From contig JADJRJ010000031.1 of NCBI GenBank assembly GCA_016712265.1, positions 434,001 to 498,000 of the forward strand: a stretch of DNA of 64,000 bases. The letters run 5' to 3'. The stretch is from Gemmatimonadota bacterium. GTDB taxonomy: Bacteria; Gemmatimonadota; Gemmatimonadetes; Gemmatimonadales; Gemmatimonadaceae. The notes under the pieces are model-generated. The model was not told the DNA's origin. It did not search any database and saw nothing but the letters and a program-made list of their open reading frames with translations. Of this stretch, positions 42,712-51,582 are shown one piece after another. The stretch's first letter is position 1; each line of letters starts with the position of its first letter. Made by a program: the position numbers and the translations under genes.

Positions 42712-43590
42712 ATGCGTCTTGCCGTCCTCCTTGCCGTTTCCGCCGCCGTGCGCCTCGGGGCGCAGACCAATTACGACACCGTCCAGGTCCGGCCCGTTGA
42801 GCTGTCGAAGGGGCTTCACGTCCTCTTTGGCGCTGGCGGCAACATCGGTGTCTCCGTGGGTGAGGATGCCGTGTTCATCATCGACGACCAGTTTGCGCCC
42901 CTGACCCCGAAGATCGTGGCCGCGATCCGCACGTTGTCCGACAAGCCGGTAAAGTTCGTAGTGAACACCCACTGGCACTTTGACCACACGGGCGGCAACG
43001 AGAACTTCGGCAAGTCCGGCGCGATGATTGTGGCGCACGACAACGTCCGCAAACGCATGTCCACCGAGCAGTTTATGGCGGCGATGAACCGCCGCGAGCC
43101 CGCCTCGCCGAAGGCGGCGCTCCCCGTGGTCACGTTCAACGATGGCGTGACCTTTCACATCAATGGCGACTCGATGGTGGTGACGCATGTGCCACCGGCC
43201 CACACGGACGGTGACGCGATCATCCACTTCGTGAAGGCGAACGCTATTCATATGGGGGACGCGTTCAACAATACGGGACTGCCGTTCATCGACCTTTCGA
43301 GTGGTGGGTCCGTGCACGGCGTGATTGGCGCCGCGGACAAGGCGTATGCGTTGAGCAATGCCCAGACGAAGATCATTCCCGGGCACGGGCAGGTGACCGA
43401 TCGTAACCGCCTCAAGGCCTGGCGCGACGCCGTGTATGCCGCGCGCGAGCGCATTCAGCAGGAGGTGCGTGCCGGCAAGACCATCGAGCAGGTGCTCGCG
43501 CTCAAGGTGACGGCGGCGTACGAGAAGGACTGGCCGGGTGGACACGAGCGATTCGTGCGCGCCGTGTTCGAGGAGTTGAGCCGGCGCTAA
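42712..43590 (+). CDS. Secreted metallo-beta-lactamase-fold hydrolase
   Basis: 292 residues with a signal peptide ending LGAQ. Zinc motif NTHWHFDHTGGNENFGKSG (HxHxDH), then THVPPAHTDGD, VKANAIHMGDAFNN and IIPGHGQVTD supply the remaining metal ligands. The family includes B3-like beta-lactamases, SoxH/quinoprotein-relay proteins and unknown periplasmic hydrolases. The sequence does not show a beta-lactamase-specific signature, so a periplasmic hydrolase of unknown substrate is the safe call. A TAGGTT box lies about 30 nt before the ATG. Confidence 0.87.
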   Translation: MRLAVLLAVSAAVRLGAQTNYDTVQVRPVELSKGLHVLFGAGGNIGVSVGEDAVFIIDDQFAPLTPKIVAAIRTLSDKPVKFVVNTHWHFDHTGGNENFGKSGAMIVAHDNVRKRMSTEQFMAAMNRREPASPKAALPVVTFNDGVTFHINGDSMVVTHVPPAHTDGDAIIHFVKANAIHMGDAFNNTGLPFIDLSSGGSVHGVIGAADKAYALSNAQTKIIPGHGQVTDRNRLKAWRDAVYAARERIQQEVRAGKTIEQVLALKVTAAYEKDWPGGHERFVRAVFEELSRR

Positions 43591-43861
43591 ACACGGCCGG
43601 GCCTGCCGCGGCCTGACGCCTCGCACGGTCGGGGCCGCCAGCGCGCGAGGCGCCCTTGTAGTATGTTGCAGGAGCCCACCTCTTGGCGACCGTTCCTTGG
43701 CCGCCCCTCGGAGCGCTCCGCTCCGACCCGACGGCAGGCATCACCGCGCCACTCCGCGCGAGGATTCCCCGCGACCGTGTGCGCCGGTGCCTTCCTCCGC
43801 CCTTGTTGTATCCGCCCCACCCGGGCCGCGTCAGCGGGGGTGTCGGACCTCGCTCCACCGC

Positions 43862-46117
43862 GTGGCGTTGCTGGGAAACCACCTGCCACGCCGCTGCGGC
43901 ATTGCCACCTTCACGACCGACCTCGCGACGGCGATGGCCGGCGAATATCCGCACTTGGACGCGCTCGTCGTCGCAATGAACGACGTCGGCCGACAGCATG
44001 CATACCCGCCAGCCGTGCGCTTTGAGGTCACCGAGAACGACCTGACGTCATACCAACGCGCGGCCGACTTCCTGAACGTCTCGACGGTCGACGTGGTCAG
44101 CCTGCAGCACGAATACGGGATCTTTGGCGGGCGCGCCGGGCAGATGGTGCTGTCCCTGCTGGCGGACCTGCGCATGCCGGTGGTGACCACCCTGCACACG
44201 ATCCTTGCCACGCCGGATGTGGCGCAACGACGCGTGATGGATGAGATCATCCGGTACTCGGAGCGCCTGGTCGTGATGAGCCAGCATGGCGCCGCGTTGC
44301 TCGAGGAGGTGCACGGGGTTCCCGCGGCGTCGATTGACGTGATCCCGCACGGCATTCCGGAGTTCATGCTGGCGAGTGGCGACAAGGATCGACTTGGTGT
44401 TGCCGGCAAGACCGTCATCCTCACCTTCGGATTGCTGTCACCGGATAAGGGGATCGAATACGTCATCGACGCCCTGCCGGCGATCCTGGCCGTGCATCCG
44501 GACACCGTGTACCTCGTCCTCGGCGCCACGCATCCCCACGTGCGGGAGCACCACGGGGAGTCGTACCGCCTCATGCTGGAGGCCCGCGCGCAGGCGTTGG
44601 GGGTGGACGGGAGCATCATCTTCCATGACCGGTTTGTCAGTCGGGAGGAGCTGGGGGAGTTTCTGTCGGCTGCGGATGTTTATGTAACGCCGTACCTCAA
44701 CCTCGAACAGAGCACCTCAGGCACGCTGGCCTATGCGGTCGGGGCGGGCAAGGCGGTCATTTCCACGGAATATCGGTACGCGACGGAGCTGCTCGCCGAC
44801 GGACGCGGCGTCCTGGTGCCGCGGCGCGATCCGGCAGCGATCGCGACGGCCGTCCTGGCCTTGCGCGGATCGCTGGACCAGGGGAGTGCGATGCGCCAAC
44901 GTGCGGCCACGTACGGGCGCGCGATGGCGTGGGGGACCGTGGCGCAATCGCACGTGGCGTCGCTCGAACGCGCCGTGCATAGCCATGCCCAGCGACGGCG
45001 GACAGCGTTTCGTGCGCGCACGTTGGCCGAGCGTGCGCCGGGACTCCCCGAACTCAACCTCGATCACCTGCACACGCTCACGGATGACACGGGGGTGCTG
45101 CAGCATGCGCAGGGGGTCGTTCCGCGATACGCCGATGGCTACTGTCTTGACGACAACGCCCGCGCCCTGCTCCTCATGGCGCGCCTCGATGAGGCGGGCA
45201 GTGGCGATCGGCGCCAGGTCCGCGCGCTGACGACACGCTACCTCGCGTTTGTCGCCCACGCCTTCGACCCGACGTCCGGGCGGTTTCGCAACTTCATGGA
45301 CTATGCGCGCACCTGGGTCCCGGGGGTTGGCTCCGAGGATAGCCATGGTCGGGCGATCTGGGCGCTGGGCGCCATGGCCAGCGGGGCCAGCGATCCCGGG
45401 TGCCGCGGTCTCGCCGGCGAGTTGTTCCATGCCTCCCTCCCGGTGCTCGAGGGGTTCACCAGTCCTCGCGCCTGGGCCTACGCCCTGTTGGGCGTGGGGG
45501 GATACCTACGAGCCTTCGAGGGGGACCGGGCCGTGCACCGGCTGCGGGGGCAGCTCGCCGAACGGTTGCGCGCCCTGCATGCGGCGGTCAGCACCCCCGA
45601 GTGGCCCTGGTACGAAGATCGCCTGACCTACGCCAACGCGCGGTTGCCGCAGGCGCTCCTGGTCGCGGGCGCGGCGATGGGCGATGCCGCCCTCGTCGAG
45701 GTGGGCCGCAGTACCCTCACATGGCTGGCGAGGGTCCAACGCAATGATGCGGGCGACTTTGCACCGATCGGCTCCGATGGGTTCTTCGTGCGCGGCGGGG
45801 TCGCCGCGCGTTTTGACCAGCAACCGATCGAGGCCTGTGGCATGGTGGCCGCGTGCCTGGACGCGTACCGCATTGACGGGACCTCCGACTGGCTGCGCAT
45901 CGCACGGGTCGCCTTTGCGTGGTTCCTCGGCCGCAATCCGCTCCACCTGCCGTTGCATGATGCCAGTAGTGGGGGCTGTCGCGACGGCGTGCATGTCGAC
46001 CGCCTGAACCAGAATCAGGGCGCGGAGTCGACCATCTCCTTCCTGCTCGCCCTGCAAGACATGGAAGCGGCCGAACGCGCCGATCAGGCCCATGCACCCC
46101 TCCTTCCCCATCCATGA
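43862..46117 (+). CDS. GT4-like glycosyltransferase with C-terminal alpha-helical domain
   Basis: The start used is GTG 43862; the open frame extends upstream but lacks a good start, and relatives begin close to ALLGNHLPRRCGIATFTTDL. About 750 residues: a GT-B glycosyltransferase (1-400) with VVSLQHEYGIFGG, TTLHTIL, VIPHGIPEF and the GT4 EX7E-like region EQSTSGTLAYAVG, then an (alpha/alpha)6-like domain (about 430-740; HLHTLTDDTGVLQHA, EDSHGRAIWALG, GVAARFDQQPIEACG) as in glycosyl hydrolases of terpenoid-cyclase-like fold. It forms a coupled pair with a GH130 phosphorylase (ATGA at 46114). The two may build or turn over a mannoside. Confidence 0.85.
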   Translation: MALLGNHLPRRCGIATFTTDLATAMAGEYPHLDALVVAMNDVGRQHAYPPAVRFEVTENDLTSYQRAADFLNVSTVDVVSLQHEYGIFGGRAGQMVLSLLADLRMPVVTTLHTILATPDVAQRRVMDEIIRYSERLVVMSQHGAALLEEVHGVPAASIDVIPHGIPEFMLASGDKDRLGVAGKTVILTFGLLSPDKGIEYVIDALPAILAVHPDTVYLVLGATHPHVREHHGESYRLMLEARAQALGVDGSIIFHDRFVSREELGEFLSAADVYVTPYLNLEQSTSGTLAYAVGAGKAVISTEYRYATELLADGRGVLVPRRDPAAIATAVLALRGSLDQGSAMRQRAATYGRAMAWGTVAQSHVASLERAVHSHAQRRRTAFRARTLAERAPGLPELNLDHLHTLTDDTGVLQHAQGVVPRYADGYCLDDNARALLLMARLDEAGSGDRRQVRALTTRYLAFVAHAFDPTSGRFRNFMDYARTWVPGVGSEDSHGRAIWALGAMASGASDPGCRGLAGELFHASLPVLEGFTSPRAWAYALLGVGGYLRAFEGDRAVHRLRGQLAERLRALHAAVSTPEWPWYEDRLTYANARLPQALLVAGAAMGDAALVEVGRSTLTWLARVQRNDAGDFAPIGSDGFFVRGGVAARFDQQPIEACGMVAACLDAYRIDGTSDWLRIARVAFAWFLGRNPLHLPLHDASSGGCRDGVHVDRLNQNQGAESTISFLLALQDMEAAERADQAHAPLLPHP

Positions 46118-47082
46118 CCGCGCGTCACTACGAAGTCCTGTTCGAGCGCTACCTGCTCAACCCCATCCTGACCGCCGCCCAGTGGCCATACCCGGTCCAT
46201 TCCGTCTTCAACGCGGGGGCGACGCGCCTGGCTGATGGCACCACGTTGTTGCTTTGTCGCGTCGAGGATCGGCGCGGGCACTCCCACCTCTGTGCGGCGC
46301 GCTCGCAGAACGGGGTGGACGGCTGGGTCATCGATCCCCGCCCCACGTTCGAACCTGATCCGGCGCGATTCCCCGAGGAAGTGTGGGGGGTGGAGGATCC
46401 GCGCATCACGTACATGGAAGACCTGAAGAAGTATGCGATCGCCTACACCGCCTTCAGTCGAGGCGGTCCGGGGGTGGCGTTGGCCCTCACCGAGGACTTC
46501 ATCACCTTTGAGCGCTGCGGTCTTGTGATGCAACCTGATGACAAGGACGCTGCGTTGTTACCCCGGCGCATCGGTGGCAACTATGCGCTTCTGCACCGGC
46601 CGGCGCATGACTCCGGTTCGCACGTGTGGATCTCCTATTCGCCCGACCTGCGCAACTGGGGCGGCCATCGGCTGGTATTGCAGGCGCGCCGCGGGGCTTG
46701 GTGGGACGCCAACAAGGTCGGCTTGTCGCCGCCACTGCTGGAGACGCCACAGGGGTGGCTGATGTTGTACCATGGCGTGCGCCGGACGGCTTCAGGAAGT
46801 TTGTATCGCCTCGGGTTGGCCTTGCTCGACCTCGAGCATCCCGAGGTGGTGCTGCGGCGGGGCGCGCTGTGGGTCTTTGGTCCCGAGGAGCCGTATGAAC
46901 GCGCTGGTGACGTGGGCAACGTCACCTTCCCGTGCGGATACACGATCGGCCCGGACGGCGACACCATGTTCCTCTACTACGGCGCCGCGGACACATGCAT
47001 TGCCGTGGCGACCGGGAGTGTCGCGCGCTGCCTGCGGTGGCTGGAGGAACACGGGCAGCCCGGGGACGGAACCAACGACTGA
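46114..47082 (+). CDS. GH130-family glycoside phosphorylase
   Basis: 322 residues. LNPILTAAQWPYPVHSVFNA, LLLCRVEDRRGHSHLCAARS, WGVEDPRITYMEDLKKYAIA (with the catalytic Asp in EDPR) and PPLLETPQGWLMLYHGVRRT match GH130, a family of beta-mannoside phosphorylases. It should reversibly phosphorolyse beta-linked mannosides to mannose-1-phosphate. The exact linkage is not deducible. The start overlaps the glycosyltransferase stop. Confidence 0.87.
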   Translation: MTARHYEVLFERYLLNPILTAAQWPYPVHSVFNAGATRLADGTTLLLCRVEDRRGHSHLCAARSQNGVDGWVIDPRPTFEPDPARFPEEVWGVEDPRITYMEDLKKYAIAYTAFSRGGPGVALALTEDFITFERCGLVMQPDDKDAALLPRRIGGNYALLHRPAHDSGSHVWISYSPDLRNWGGHRLVLQARRGAWWDANKVGLSPPLLETPQGWLMLYHGVRRTASGSLYRLGLALLDLEHPEVVLRRGALWVFGPEEPYERAGDVGNVTFPCGYTIGPDGDTMFLYYGAADTCIAVATGSVARCLRWLEEHGQPGDGTND

Positions 47083-47304
47083 TCGTCGGTGGTGACGTCA
47101 AGCCCCGACGCTCGGTGTGAATTGCCTAACGTGCCTCTGAGCGTGAGGCGTTGCTCATGTGCATTCGTGGTGTGAGGTTGGTCGCGCGTGCGCCGTTCGG
47201 CGCCGCGTCCACGCGTCTCCAGGTGCGGATTATCCGCGCCTGCACCCTGGCGCGTTTCGGCGCCCAGGGGCATCACCTCACCCCACCTCACTGGGAGTTC
47301 GTTC

Positions 47305-48339
47305 ATGCCTCGGTTCACCTCCTCGTTCCACCCCCTCCTCGTTGGACTCATTGCCGTTGCCGCGTGCAGTGACCGCTCGACGCCGACCCGCCTCGTCGCC
47401 CCGGACGCGGTTGCCGACATGGTGCGAGGGCCGGCCGCCAAGATCTCGTACGACGCGAAGTCGGAGGCCGAATACCTGCAGAAGTGGGCGAACATCTACG
47501 GCCCGCTGGAACTCGCAGCTGGCGGGACACGCACGGTGGCGTCCAACGGCACCGTGAACGTGCGCGCCGTGCCGTTTCACGTCGGGGCCGATTTCAGCGT
47601 CTTCGACCACCTCAAGTACATCGCCGTCAGCACCCAGGAGTTCGCGGTTCCCGCGGTCGGTTCCTTGATGTTCTCGGTACGCGTCGAGGCGGAGACCCCT
47701 GGTACCGTCCCTGGCCGCGTCGTGCGTGGGTGCTACGGCGCTCCGTTCTCGTGGACGTCGACGTCGGATCCGTGCGCGTCGCCGTGGTCGGCGGTGGCGC
47801 TCGAAGGCCAGCAGGCCGGTGTCGTGCTCAACATGATCAACTTCGCCACGGGCCAGCTCTTCGACTGGTTCGTGTCGTCGAACAAGGTGTTCGCCCTGGT
47901 TGAACGCCTTCCGAGCAACGTGACCGGAGTCGGCAGCGTGGGGCTCGACCGTGCATACACGCAGATCGTCAAGGAAGCGAGCATCGTCCCCGGCAAGAAG
48001 TACGACCTCGCCATTCGGTACTCCCGCGGCCCCGGCACCTCACGCGTCGAGTATTTCCTCGATGGTGCGCTCTTTACCGCGGTCGATAACGTCGGGGTCC
48101 CATTGGACGTCGCCGGGACCCCGTACACCGGGATCTATCCGTCGTACGGTCAGGGCGAAGTGCTGTCCCTCGATTCCTTCGTGATCGGCCACGGTCTGTT
48201 CAGCTTGCTCGACGCTTTCCCGTTTCAACATCCGGATCGACCCGACCTCAGCGTGTCGATTCCCATGTCGGAGCGCTTGTTCGGGCAAGGTGCGGATGGC
48301 CGGTGGTCGCGATTCCTGGTGACGACGCAGAGTAAGTAG
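47305..48339 (+). CDS. Secreted lipoprotein, unknown function
   Basis: 344 residues starting at ATG 47305, with a lipobox LIAVAAC. The mature region is beta-rich with VPFHVGADFSVFDHLKYIAV, IAVSTQEFAVPAVGSLMFSV, GLDRAYTQIVKEASIVPG and YFLDGALFTAV, features reminiscent of concanavalin-like or DUF6081-type proteins, but I am not confident of the family. Possibly a surface carbohydrate-binding protein. Followed by a strong terminator. Confidence 0.75.
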   Translation: MPRFTSSFHPLLVGLIAVAACSDRSTPTRLVAPDAVADMVRGPAAKISYDAKSEAEYLQKWANIYGPLELAAGGTRTVASNGTVNVRAVPFHVGADFSVFDHLKYIAVSTQEFAVPAVGSLMFSVRVEAETPGTVPGRVVRGCYGAPFSWTSTSDPCASPWSAVALEGQQAGVVLNMINFATGQLFDWFVSSNKVFALVERLPSNVTGVGSVGLDRAYTQIVKEASIVPGKKYDLAIRYSRGPGTSRVEYFLDGALFTAVDNVGVPLDVAGTPYTGIYPSYGQGEVLSLDSFVIGHGLFSLLDAFPFQHPDRPDLSVSIPMSERLFGQGADGRWSRFLVTTQSK

Positions 48340-48346
48340 CCCGTCG

Positions 48347-48380
48347 GCGTGGGGCCGGGTACCGGCCCCACGCGTTTCTC
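48347..48380 (+). terminator. Strong hairpin terminator
   Basis: A perfect 12-bp GC stem (48347-48358 with 48362-48373, loop GTA) is followed by GTTTCTC, just after the stop at 48339 and before the convergent ABC exporter stop. Confidence 0.8.
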
Positions 48381-48447
48381 CGCGCCGGAGCTACCTGGGC
48401 GGCACGGTGGGTGAACGGGGACTGTCGCCGCCACATGGCAGATCCGG

Positions 48448-50205
48448 CTACCGCGGCACCTCGGCACGTCGTTCGCCCACCTGCTGCCGCCACATGGCGG
48501 CATACAGGCCCCCGCGTTCGACCAACTCGCCGTGCGTTCCCACCTCAACGATCCGGCCGCGCTCCAGCACGTGGATGCGGTCCGCATGCATGACGGTCGA
48601 AAGGCGGTGGGCAATCAGGACCGTCACCGCATCCTGCGCGGCACTGATGGCGCGGACCGTCTGCGTCACCTCGTCCTCGGTGAGTGAGTCGAGGGCCGAC
48701 GTCGCCTCGTCGAACACGAGCAGGTGCGGCCGGCGCAAGAGCGCCCGGGCGATCGAGAGGCGCTGCTTCTCCCCGCCAGACACCTTGACCCCGCCTTCGC
48801 CGATGGTCGTATCGAGGCCGCGATCCGCGCGGTCGAGCAACCCCTGCGCGGCGGCCCGGCGCAGCACCGCAAGGCACTCGGCGTCGGTGGCGCCCGGCTT
48901 CACGAAGCGCAGGTTGTCGCGAATGGTCCCCGAAAAGAGCTGCGTGTCCTGGGTGACCAGGCCGATCCGCTCGCGAAATCGGCCGAAATCGATGCGGTCA
49001 TGCGGCGTGCCGTTGTACCGGATGTGGCCTGCAGCGGGAGTGTAGAGTCCGACCAACAGCTTGACCAGGGTGGTCTTGCCCGAGCCGGAGGGGCCGACGA
49101 AGGCGATGGTCTCCCCGCGCCGCACGACGAAGGAGATGTCCATCAACGCAGGGGCGACGGCCGTCTTGTGCGCGAAGGTGACCGCGTCGAAGCGCAGTTC
49201 GTCGAGCGTGTCCACCGCGACGGGATCGGATGGCACGGGATCCACCGGGATCGCGAACAATGCCTGCACGTTGGCCATCGACGCCTCGGTTTCGCGCCAG
49301 GTGTTGATCACGTTCCCCATTTCCTGCAGCGGCGACAGGATGAACAACGATTGCATGAACAGCGACAGGAACTCCCCGACGGTCACCTCGCCGCGATAGA
49401 CGAGGACGAGCATGAGGAGGAGGATGCCCGTCCGCACCAAGTTGACCGACGTGCCCTGCACGAAGGAGAGCGAACGGAGGTAGCGGATCTTCTTGAGTTC
49501 CAGCCGGAGGATGGCGCGGGTCGTGGCATTCAGGCGGTCGACCTCCTGTTCCACCAGCCCCAGGCTCTTGACCAACTCGATGTTGCGCAACGACTCGGTG
49601 GTGCTCCCGGCGAGCGCGGTGGTCTCGCGCACGATCTCCTTCTGGATGGGCTTGATCCGCCGGCTGAGCACCAGGCTGAGGAGGCCGAGCAGGGGCACGG
49701 CAATGAGGAACGCTGGCGCCACGGCCCAGTGGATCGTCCACGCATAGGCGGTGACAAAGACGATCCCGACCAAGGTCATGAACGCGACGTTGACCAGCGA
49801 GGCGACGAACTTCTCCACGTCCGCGCGCGCGCGCAGCAGGCGGCCGAGGGTCTCCCCGGAGCGCTGGTCCTCGAACGCCACGAACGGCAGGGCGAGTGCG
49901 TGGCGAATGCCGTCCGTATAGAGGCGCGTGCCGACGCGCTGCGTGATGATGTTCACGCAGTAGTCCTGGAAGTTCTTGGCGATGCGGGACACGAGCGCGA
50001 CGCCGACCAGGGCAGCGAGCAGTTGCCCCACACCACGGTAGAACACGTCGGCGGGAAGCTCGGCGTGCCGCATGGCATACCGGTCGACGAGGTACCGGAA
50101 GATCAGCGGGTCCAGGAGCGCGAAGACTTGGTTGATCGCGGCCAGGGTGAGGGCCACGGCGACGAGGCCGGAGTTGCGTCGCAAGTAGCCGAGCAGGAGA
50201 TCCAT
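48448..50205 (-). CDS. ABC exporter, fused permease and ATPase
   Basis: 585 residues. Six transmembrane helices in the first 320 residues are followed by a nucleotide-binding domain: Walker A VGPSGSGKTTLV, Q-loop GLVTQDTQLFSG, signature VSGGEKQRLSIARALL, Walker B LLVFDEATSALD, H-loop IAHRLST. This is the single-chain half-transporter type (MsbA/lipid A or multidrug exporter). The start is ATG 50205; upstream lies an array of 9-bp repeats. Its substrate cannot be read. Confidence 0.9.
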   Translation of the reverse strand: MDLLLGYLRRNSGLVAVALTLAAINQVFALLDPLIFRYLVDRYAMRHAELPADVFYRGVGQLLAALVGVALVSRIAKNFQDYCVNIITQRVGTRLYTDGIRHALALPFVAFEDQRSGETLGRLLRARADVEKFVASLVNVAFMTLVGIVFVTAYAWTIHWAVAPAFLIAVPLLGLLSLVLSRRIKPIQKEIVRETTALAGSTTESLRNIELVKSLGLVEQEVDRLNATTRAILRLELKKIRYLRSLSFVQGTSVNLVRTGILLLMLVLVYRGEVTVGEFLSLFMQSLFILSPLQEMGNVINTWRETEASMANVQALFAIPVDPVPSDPVAVDTLDELRFDAVTFAHKTAVAPALMDISFVVRRGETIAFVGPSGSGKTTLVKLLVGLYTPAAGHIRYNGTPHDRIDFGRFRERIGLVTQDTQLFSGTIRDNLRFVKPGATDAECLAVLRRAAAQGLLDRADRGLDTTIGEGGVKVSGGEKQRLSIARALLRRPHLLVFDEATSALDSLTEDEVTQTVRAISAAQDAVTVLIAHRLSTVMHADRIHVLERGRIVEVGTHGELVERGGLYAAMWRQQVGERRAEVPR

Positions 50206-50257
50206 GCAGGGAAAGCTGGGGCCCTGCGGTGGATCGAGGAACGGGCAAACAGATGCG

Positions 50258-50302
50258 GCACGAGCGGTACGAGCGGCACGAGCAGCACGAGCGGTACGAG
50301 CG
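50258..50302. repeat. Five 9-bp tandem repeats (GYACGAGCR)
   Basis: Five 9-bp copies in a row, upstream of the ABC exporter start on the minus strand. Two degenerate copies of the same unit occur at 58521-58538 inside the annotated N-terminus of msrQ. No gene is evident around it in 50206-50385. Confidence 0.7.
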
Positions 50303-50371
50303 ACGCAAGCGGTCTGCTCGGCGCGCCTGCGTCAACTGACTTTCGGGCCCGTCAAAGGCGCGCGGGGGGCC

Positions 50372-50390
50372 GCTGACGGGGCCCGTCAGC
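50372..50390 (-). terminator. Hairpin at the end of the OmpA-like gene
   Basis: GCTGACGG (50372-50379) pairs with CCGTCAGC (50383-50390) with a 3-nt loop, overlapping the stop codon of the OmpA-like gene at 50386. It probably ends the kinase/OmpA operon. Confidence 0.45.
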
Positions 50391-51582
50391 CTGGGCAGGT
50401 CGCGACCTTGAACTCGACGCGCCGGTCGAGCGCATCGGCGGCATCGTCGCTTCCGGTGCCGATGATCGTTTCGCGGAAACCCATCCCTGCGGCCTGCAGC
50501 CGCGAGGCGAGGGCGGCGCGTTCTGCCACGAGGAGGCGTCGCACGGTCTCCGCGCGCGCCCGTGAGAGGCGTTCATTCACTGCTTCCGTGCCGCTCTTGC
50601 TGGTGTGGCCAACGACGTCCAGGCAGGCCCCGTTCGCCTGCATGGCCCGGGCAATCTGGCGCAGCCACATCGGGTACATCCCGGCGAGGTCACGACCGGG
50701 CCAGAACTCCGTGGCACTGTTGGGTCGGAAGAGCAACTTCACGGAGAGGTTGTTGGTCGCCAGGCCCAGGGCGGCAATCCGGCCAAAGGCGGTTTCCGCG
50801 TCGGCGAGCTTGCCCAACCGGACATTGGCGAGGTAGATGCCGTTGAAGGTGCGCAGCTGCTGGCCGTCGGCGCGCGCTGCTGCGGTGTTGTAGGCGGCGA
50901 GCGCCACCTCCCAGCGGCCGGCATTGTAGGCGTCGAGCGCATCGGCGAGGATCGCCGCCGTGGGCAACTGGGAGACATACAGCGCGTCGGCGGCGTCGCC
51001 CTTCCGCGTTTCCGAGGTGCGCACGTATCCGTCAACGGAGCGGTCGCGTACGAGGGACGGCGAGTCGTTGTAGAAGCGCGTTGGGGCAACGGAGCCGCCG
51101 GCGCCCTTGAAGCGTCCGGCCGACTGCGCCACCACCAGCCCGCTGGGCCGGTCCGTCAGGGCGATGTTGACGAGGTACCCATCGGGGGCTGCAGCGAGCG
51201 ACACCGTGCCCGTCAGGACGAATCGTGCCTTCGCCTCGTTGCTGGCGTCGAGGGGGAGGAGCGTCGCGTCTTTGAGCGACGTCGTGAGGGCGGGTACCAA
51301 GGCTCCCTGCACGCGTTGCGACAGTTCGGTCTGCTGGCCGGTGGTCTTGTCGATCATGGGATCGACCACCACGCTTCGTGCAGCGCCTGCGCCGAGTTGG
51401 GATGCGAGGTCGACGGCCATCCGCTGCACGGCATCCGCGAGCGCGGCGTCGGTGGGGGCAGGGGCCGGGGCCGGAGGAGGTGCGGGCGCTGGCGCCGACG
51501 AACAGCCGGCCAGGGAGCCCAGCAGGAGCAGGCACGCCCACACGGGACGACAGGCGGCGTTTACGACGTTCCGCTGCGACAT
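50386..51582 (-). CDS. OmpA-family lipoprotein
   Basis: 398 residues from ATG 51582, which lies inside the kinase 3-prime end (22-nt overlap). Lipobox LGSLAGC, then an Ala/Pro-rich linker, a middle domain that resembles TPR (DALDAYNAGRWEVALAAYNT, GIYLANVRLGKLADAETAF), and a C-terminal OmpA-like peptidoglycan-binding domain with ACLDVVGHTSKSG and VNERLSRARAETVRRLL. It is therefore an outer-membrane lipoprotein that touches peptidoglycan. Cotranscription with a kinase suggests envelope-linked signalling. Confidence 0.83.
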   Translation of the reverse strand: MSQRNVVNAACRPVWACLLLLGSLAGCSSAPAPAPPPAPAPAPTDAALADAVQRMAVDLASQLGAGAARSVVVDPMIDKTTGQQTELSQRVQGALVPALTTSLKDATLLPLDASNEAKARFVLTGTVSLAAAPDGYLVNIALTDRPSGLVVAQSAGRFKGAGGSVAPTRFYNDSPSLVRDRSVDGYVRTSETRKGDAADALYVSQLPTAAILADALDAYNAGRWEVALAAYNTAAARADGQQLRTFNGIYLANVRLGKLADAETAFGRIAALGLATNNLSVKLLFRPNSATEFWPGRDLAGMYPMWLRQIARAMQANGACLDVVGHTSKSGTEAVNERLSRARAETVRRLLVAERAALASRLQAAGMGFRETIIGTGSDDAADALDRRVEFKVATCPG

